From: Arenicola marina
Lineage: Eukaryota > Annelida > Polychaeta > Arenicolidae
DNA: 64,000 nucleotides
Assembly (NCBI GenBank): GCA_964019135.1
Contig: OZ025253.1
Span: 9,181,059 to 9,245,058, forward strand
Direction: 5' to 3'
Positions 57,421-64,000 of the stretch are shown in pieces. Numbering within the stretch: the stretch's first letter is position 1; each line of letters opens with the position of its first letter. The position numbers and the translations under genes are program-made. The notes beneath the pieces are model-generated. The model was not told where the DNA came from. It did no database searches and saw only the letters and a program-made list of their open reading frames with translations.

Positions 57421-60080
57421 ACCTGAGAGCACAGAGGCTGCAGGGTGTGTTAAGGGGGTTTCCTTTCATGGTCGAGTGTCTTAAAAAATGGCTCTCGACA
57501 GGCCGCCGCAAAGGTGTAAATAATTGATGAGAAATGTGCTCTCATCCTTAGCGGCCTGCTTAAATGGGTCGCGGCAGGGATGCTTTAGTTGTTTTGATAT
57601 GCTTACTGTACATGAGCCCCCACACGCAACATATTATTTATTTTAATGTAGCTGTGACTCAGTGACAACTAATTGCGTTACCGCATAGCCGTGGCGTGCA
57701 GGTGATTTTAACCTCAGAAACCACAGTTTTAGCAGAACGAATTAAGGTCCATCTTTATGGTAGGCGTGAGTTACGCGTGAGCTATGTGGATACAATGGTC
57801 CGCCCTATCATGGAAGGGCCCATATTCATTAGACGTTAGGTGGCAGTATGATCTTTGTACTCTAATGTTTGCAGATTTTGGAGATTCCTCTTGTGTCATG
57901 GATAAGAGAAGCCTTTTCAGATAACGGTCTACATTCGGGGAAGTATTCATGAAATAATGTAAGAATTTAGTTGAGACTAGGACTCTCATCCCTTGTCAAC
58001 CCATCCTACCGTAGGCACAGGCAGCGGGATAGGATTGCCGCATAGTAGCCGGGAGGGGGCGGGTGTGGGGCAGGGGGCAGGAGCCCCTTGGGCCCTAGGT
58101 TTGGCCTCAGCTTTCTCCATTTCCTAAAATACTGTATCGGATAATTATTATTATCTTGATCTATTCCAATTGAGTTACCCTCATCCATTTAAACTGGTGT
58201 GACTGGTGTGCTTAAATGTTGCGCGAAAATAGATAATGTTGCGTAGTTGCGAATTAGCAAGCCAACGGCACCGGCCATAGGCGGGTTTATGGGGCCTTGG
58301 CGTACTATTTCCCCGGCTGCAGGGATATTGGTTAATTCTCCAGTATATATAGAAGCAAAAATTACCCAGAAAAATTACCCAACCCTGGCATGGGCTTAAG
58401 ATATTTTGGGCCTAAAATATTGACTGCCCGAAATATGGACTGGGTGTAGTGTCTTCGTCCGATTTAGGGTCATAATTTTTCCTGGACCGATACATGGTAT
58501 CGTTCCCTGCCGCAATTTTGAGTTCAATACGGCATTTGTCGTGACTGTGTATTAAGCTTGACCTAATTTAGTTTTATAGATATCGCGATCCAAACAGTTC
58601 TCTAGTTTTTCAGTTTTTCATATCTTCCACGTGGGTTAATACGCTTAACATTACGCCAGTCTACCAATTTTAACTCGTTGCTGCAAAGTTTCTCAGGTTG
58701 TGGCGTCGTCTCTGTAAAATCAGTCTTGGAATGTGGCCAGCAATGCGTGTTTAGTGAATGGAAATGTTTATGAATATATGGGTATGTAAGTGTGCGTAAC
58801 AACATTACGCCGGTGTAGCCTTTTACCCTGTTTTACCCTCAATAAATTAAGACTTACCTTAAAGTTGGGCGAGTGCCAGGGCTTGTCCTTTCAGGGGAAC
58901 CTCGTTAAATAAATGATGTTTAAATAAAAACTAAAAAATTAAGACCTATGCCACACGGACGTTTCATGCCGCTATGTGCATCAGCTACGAACGCGCACGA
59001 TAAAGGGGGTTAACAAATTATGGGTTGTTGTTGATAGACTTGATAAGTACAACCCGTCATGTATGTGTATCGTTCACACTGGCCCTTCTTGATATCACTA
59101 GCAAAGGACGCGATTTTGTGTTGCTCAGAAATTCTTCAGCATGATATTTGACATTCACCGCAGTTTTTGCTGCACCGTGGCACCCACTTTCAGGAATGTA
59201 GCCAACAATTTATACTTACTCAAGCACGTGTTAATGGTTTTGTTTATGGTGTTTTCTTCTGATATTATCTATGAAATCAAGTGTACTTTGTCAGTTCTGA
59301 AATACTAAATTAGACTATGGAAGCTTTCGTCGTTCTGCTGGTGTCCTGAATATAGGACGCGAGGAGCGAGAGGCCTCGTGTATCTCTATCCATGGCCTGT
59401 CATTACCTGAAAGATTAAGGGTTTGTCGGGGACTGTTGGGCCCCTTAGTTCGCTTACACATCATCTGCTTCACTAATTAATTGTGCCAAATATTGTATAG
59501 GTAGGGGAGGGGTTGGTCTCTACTATATAATGTAAGTCTATACGCTACTTGCCAGCCAGCCAAAATACAGCTAAAACTAATATTTTTTCATTGAATGCAC
59601 GTACCATTGCACGACTTCGAAGTCACGACAATTCATTTGTTCCATAGACTCAAAACAACATTAAAGTAGAAAAAGACAGGGTTCAATTTTGTCGAGAGCA
59701 CACCGAATGTCCTAGTCATGGCTTTTCAACGAATCTATCTTTTTATTCATTTCTATTTGTTTGTGTATGTCGTAACTGCCTCGTGAAACCGCTTACCCAG
59801 AGCACGCCGTGACGCATATTTATTATATCTGGACGTGCCTTGACATTCTTGATGTTCAATAACCCTATCGCATCGTGTGAATAAAGGAAGTAGCTAGCTG
59901 CCAGTTATCGTTACTTGCAACTGCTACATTTTGCTGTAACAAATTAGTTCAAAAAAGCTTCCATATAGGTACTTTTTATTCACGCCGGGCAAAATTTTGA
60001 TGGAAAGTATAACAGGTTAAAACCTTGAAATGTGCCCCTACCGACACTACGAGTGAGTTCGGGTATGCGGGTAGTCGGGC
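57421..60080. other. No gene recognised
   Basis: A/T-rich unique-looking sequence. None of the short frames (up to about 72 aa) shows a known motif. Confidence 0.4.
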
Positions 60081-60099
60081 TCCGCGGAGTGCATAACCG

Positions 60100-60189
60100 A
60101 ACTCGAAGATTGTGTTCCGATGGCACGGTCACGTGGTACATTTTACTTCCGGGCCCTACTCCCAGAGGAGGATCACGAGGATATCCAAC
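60100..60189 (+). promoter_or_regulatory. Possible promoter with E-box, ETS and YY1-type motifs
   Basis: Within 90 bp are 'gtcacgtg' (E-box, about 60128-60135), 'acttccgg' (ETS type, about 60144-60151) and 'aacatggcgtcc' (YY1 type, overlapping an ATG). This combination is typical of TATA-less metazoan housekeeping promoters. No TATA box is seen. Confidence 0.4.
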
Positions 60190-60212
60190 ATGGCGTCCAG
60201 GCCCAACAATAC
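60190..60212 (+). CDS. Possible first coding exon (MASRPNNT...)
   Basis: ATGGCG in a good start context reads MASRPNN and ends AC|GTAAAA, a usable splice donor. The exon is only 23 nt and the next exon was not found before the end of the window; the following 2.3 kb is largely minisatellite. The call rests on the promoter-like motifs upstream and is tentative. Confidence 0.25.
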
Positions 60213-60281
60213 GTAAAATATATATCAAGTAATATTGCGACCTGCAAAAAATCTATCTGTCAAGAATATTATCGCAATAGG

Positions 60282-60590
60282 AGCCGGCCCCGGACAGCAG
60301 CAGCAGCGGCCTGAGCGAAGGGACGGAGCTCCACCTAGCGAATGGGAGCCAGCCCCGTACACCAGCAGCAGCGGCCTGGGTGAAGGGACAGAGCGCCACC
60401 TAGCGAATTGGAGCCAGCCCCAGAGAGTAGCAGAGGCAGCCCGAGCGAAGGAATGGAGCGCCGCCTAGCGAATGGGAGCCAGCCCCGGACAGGAGCAGTA
60501 GCGAAGGGACGGAGCGCCGCCTAGCGAATGGGAGCCAGCCCCGGACGGCAGCAGCAGCGGCATGAGCGAAGGAACAGAGGGCCACAGCGG
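60282..60590. repeat. GC-rich minisatellite, about 55-67 bp units, five copies
   Basis: Units contain 'agccccggacagcagcag', 'cgaagggacggag' and 'cgcctagcgaatgggagcc'. Copies differ in CAG number and by short deletions. Confidence 0.9.
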
Positions 60591-60664
60591 ACTGGACTGG
60601 CGTTCTGCTCATTTTCCGTGTCCCTCTTGACGATACGAAAATACGCATTGTCTTCTGGTACGCA

Positions 60665-60880
60665 AATATACATGGAATATATACACAACTAGACATGGAA
60701 TACATACACAAATAGACATGGAATATATACACAAATATACATGGAACATATATACACAAGTATACATGGAATATATACAAAAATGTGCATGGAATATGTA
60801 CAAAAATTTGCATAGAATATGTACACAAATATACATACACAAATATACATAGAATATATACACAAATATACATGGAATTA
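60665..60880. repeat. 22-23 bp AT-rich minisatellite
   Basis: About nine units of 'catggaatatatacacaaat' with small variations. Minus-strand frames give periodic peptides of IFVYIFHVYLC type, which I do not regard as real. Confidence 0.92.
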
Positions 60881-61327
60881 CGGACCCCTTTTTATAACTC
60901 GAACAACATTGCCCTGCGAATTTTGTAATACAAGCACTTAACATTTAATTAATTTGTCTTTAACTTTCAAATGAACAAATGAACATGTTACCTTATAGTT
61001 ATCCTCCACTAAGCGGATATGCCATGTTAAACTGATAGCATCCCACTACTGGTCTGGGATATCCCCCTAGCTGGAAGGGGTCAGCCATTTCGTGGCATAG
61101 GCCTAGATTATATTTCGAAAATAGCGGCTTCGACTATTGTCGAGTGTGGCCAAAATAGATTTAAATTGGCAGAAATAGTTATTATTTGTTAACTAATTAT
61201 AACGATAATGATCTGAAAGACTTAATAGTGACCATTGACGGCATGAGAGAAAGGGTCTCGTGCCACACCCCAGAGCCACACATCATACGCACTTGCCTTT
61301 CGCGAGCAAACTTGCAGTTATAGCCTC

Positions 61328-62487
61328 GTACTCACATGGGAGTTCCCAACGCACTCGCATGGGAGTTCCCAACACACTCGCATGGGAGTTCCCAACGTAC
61401 TCGCATGGGAGTTCCGAAAGCACTCGCATGGGAGTTGCCAACGTACTCGCATGGGAGTTCCCAACATGCTCGCATGGGAGTTGCCAACGTACTCGCATGG
61501 GAATTTCCAACGTACTGGTATGGGTGTTCCCAACGTGCTCGCATGGGAGTTCCCAACGTATTCGCACGGGAGTTCCCAACGTGCTCGCATGGGTGTTCCC
61601 AGCTTACTCGCATGGGAGTCCCCAACGCGCTCGCATTGGAGTTCCCAACGTACTCGCATGAGAGTTCCCAACATACTCGCATGGGTGTTCCTAGCGTATT
61701 CGCATGGGAGTTCCCAACGTGCTCGCATGGGAGTTCCCAACGTGCTCGCATGGGAGTTCCCAACGTACTCGCATGGGAGTTCCCAACGTACTCGCATGGG
61801 AGTTCCGAACGCACTCGCATGGGAGTTGCCAACGTACTCGCATGGGAGTTCCCAACATGCTCGCATGGGAGTTCCCAACGTACTCGCATGGGAGTTCCCA
61901 ACGTACTCGTATGGGTGTTCCCAACGTGCTCGCATGGGAGTTCCCAACGTACTCGCATGGGAGTTCCCAATGTACTCGCATGAGAGTTCCCAACGTATTC
62001 GCATGGGAGTCCCCAACGCGCTCGCATGGGAGTTCCCAACGTACTCGCATGAGAGTTCCCAACATACTCGCATGGGTGTTCCCAGCGTATTCGCATGGGA
62101 GTTTCCAACGCACTCGCATGGGAGTTCCCAACGCACTCGCATGGGAGTTTCCAACGTACTCGCATGGGTGTTCCCAACGTGCTCGCATGGGTGTTCCCAA
62201 CGTACTCGCATGGGAGTCCCCAACGCGCTCGCATGGGAGTTCCCAACGTACTCGCATGAGAGTTCCCAACATACTCGCATGGGTGTTCCCAGCGTATTCG
62301 CATGGGAGTTTCCAACGCACTCGCATGGGAGTTCCCAACGCACTCGCATGGGAGTTTCCAACGTACTCGCATGGGTGTTCCCAACGTGCTCGCATGGGAG
62401 TTCCCAACGTACTCGTATGAGAGTTCCCAACGTGCTTGCATGGGAGTTCCCAGCGTACTCACATGGGAGTTCCCAACATACGCATAA
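61328..62487. repeat. 23-bp minisatellite, about 50 units, with higher-order structure
   Basis: The unit is 'catgggagttcccaacgtac' plus 'tcg' with one or two variable positions (cgtact, cgtgct, cgcact; gggagt, gggtgt, gagagt). Three units make 69 bp, or 23 codons, and no unit variant creates a stop, so all frames on both strands stay open (up to 414 codons). A block of nine units (207 bp) is repeated (62048 and 62255 starts). It is non-coding in my view. Confidence 0.95.
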
Positions 62488-62489
62488 GG

Positions 62490-64000
62490 CGAATGGAGCA
62501 CCCATGCGGTGCAGAATGGGCTAAATATAGCACATACACATTTAACGTCATGCATGAGAGCCTGGGCTTCGGCCATACCGGGCGCATTTCTTTGGTAGCT
62601 CAGTATATCGCTGCAGTAACCCGAATACGCACATTACGCATCGGTAAACCGCCCGATACTTCTTTCACCCGGGTATGGGTGCGCGCACATCCATTCGGTA
62701 TGCCGATGTGCCCCGCTCAAAACAACACGGGGTATTCGGGAGAAAATGGCGGCTGGTTAAAAAGGTGATGAGATTAGGTTGGTTCCAGTGCCCCTACGTG
62801 CACCGGGTGTGAACGGTGCATGCATTTCATTGGAAATGGCATGTCCCTGTCGGCACTTCCTTGTCGGCACTTCCCTGTCACGTGTTGCAGGTCCCGGGCG
62901 GGATACCGAACCTGGCCCAAAGAAATGCGCCCAATGCAATACAGCCCAACGATTCTCGGGGGACTACGCGAACCGTTTTTTCTATCATATGTCCTTCTAT
63001 TATCATCAGGGGCGGATCCAGGAATTTGAAGAGGAGGGTTTCCAAACTTGCGACCGGGTCCAGGCCTCTTCAGATAGTGTTCTTTCTCAGCTGGTGTAAA
63101 TTTTGCAATGAAAAACGGTCCCTGGATCCTTCATATTTGGAAAGGGGGCGGGGAGAGGGGGACGGGGGATCTCAGCTCTCTAAAAACTTGTGACCGGTGG
63201 GGAGGGGGCGAGAGAATGACTGCGGGGGGTCTACCAATTTTTTAACGACCGACACGCCAGCTTGGTGGGTGGGGGAGGGGGGCGTGATTTTCCGGGGAAA
63301 ACGGCATTCTTCCTCATTAAGAGTCAACGAAAAAACGTCTACTTAAATTGTCCTAGACATCCGCTTGCTTGAGGGGTTTAACACTTCGCGACGTATTTCG
63401 GAGGAAAAGCAGCCCCCCCCCCACCCCCCCACCCTCAAGGACCCGCCTCTCAAAAATATACAAATCAAAGAGGATAAACTGTAAGTTACTTATTAGCTGA
63501 CCGCGTGTTTCGGATTATGAATATTTGTCAACGGGCAGTGATAGACTGGCAAGATTTATGTAACTGTAGCCACTATGCCCTCCTCCTCCACCCCCCATCT
63601 CCACCTCCCCCCACCCCAACACCCCGCCCCCGTACACCCGGGGCATGCGGTCCCGCCACTCCTCCACACTACCTCGTCTGCCCTAGGATGTGAGGACTGA
63701 GGTGACCTATTTAGGTCAGCCCTGTCCCAGTCCTGCGCTTCGTCTGTCAAGGCGACTCGTATTAGTAGGTCAGTTTGGCCTGATATATGTGGGCTCGTGT
63801 ACCAGTGCAGCCTCTGGAAGTAATTAAGTAGGTAACAGGCAGCGATTTGCTTCACACTACAGCTTTCGGAACAAAATATTAGTACATTCTGTCGTTCAAT
63901 TCGAACCAACTTGCCAACGCCGTTGTGTTGAAATTTCACGTAAACGCTGGTCAGCAGTCATATGTATGTAGTACAGGATATACATATTATTAATGACGTA
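62490..64000. other. No gene recognised; common interspersed-repeat ends and poly-G/C tracts
   Basis: 'caggggcggatccaggaatt' near 63007 resembles the terminus of widespread non-autonomous elements. Poly-C at 63413-63425 and C-rich 63585-63630 are low complexity. 'tcggcacttcc(t)tg' occurs twice at 62850-62876. Confidence 0.4.

Noticed and set aside
61318..62576. Four long frames of 380-414 codons as genes
   Set aside because: All come from the 23-bp array, in every frame and on both strands, with no codon preference or flanking support. Kept as a finding only.

Overview
This window looks like nuclear DNA from a repeat-rich invertebrate animal, probably marine. The reasons are an intron-split gene with GT-AG junctions, signal-peptide/mucin/EGF/TIG domains, remnants of Ty3/gypsy, L1/Tx1-like LINE and tyrosine-recombinase retroelements, RecQ-like helicase fragments, and many mini- and microsatellites. 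The species cannot be fixed from sequence alone. There is no bacterial gene organisation, CRISPR array, rRNA or convincing tRNA gene.

The one clearly structured host gene lies on the minus strand at about 45.0-26.8 kb. I chained it by hand from splice sites: signal peptide exon, a Thr-rich mucin exon (36/48-bp coding repeats), four one-exon EGF domains, five exons forming TIG/IPT domains of plexin type, and a last exon with the end of the third TIG, a transmembrane helix, an Arg-rich stop-transfer and a long cytoplasmic tail. Skipping a second mucin exon, the chain totals 4368 nt, exactly 1456 codons including stop, with every junction phase agreeing. The second mucin exon (41717-37267) is a tandem duplicate of the first. 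It carries two copies of the same 2-nt deletion and later stop codons, so including it would end the protein before the EGF/TIG/membrane part. It is either a decayed exon or a switch to a secreted mucin-only form.

Layout: 0-4 kb minisatellite and broken Ty3/gypsy gag and RT with a RecQ-like helicase exon between them; 5.9-9 kb C-terminal part of a LINE ORF2 whose tail and 1.6 kb of following DNA are duplicated at 23.5-25.6 kb; 10.9-23.2 kb three copies (two in tandem) of a 2.2-2.4 kb non-coding repeat ending in a CATA microsatellite and an AT-rich palindrome, with related pieces around them; 26.8-45.0 kb the mucin-EGF-TIG gene, with a tyrosine-recombinase retroelement fragment in one intron; 47.5 kb a possible RecQ-like first exon; 48.3-49.3 kb a 30-bp minisatellite; 50.2-52.8 kb an inverted-repeat element; 53-57.4 kb LINE ORF1 and endonuclease remnants plus an inverted repeat pair; 60.1-60.2 kb a possible promoter and first exon; 60.3-62.5 kb three minisatellites, the last with 23-bp units open in all frames; the rest I could not assign.

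Exon coordinates come from reading GT/AG dinucleotides and phases, not from transcripts. Element family names rest on recognised protein motifs, not searches.
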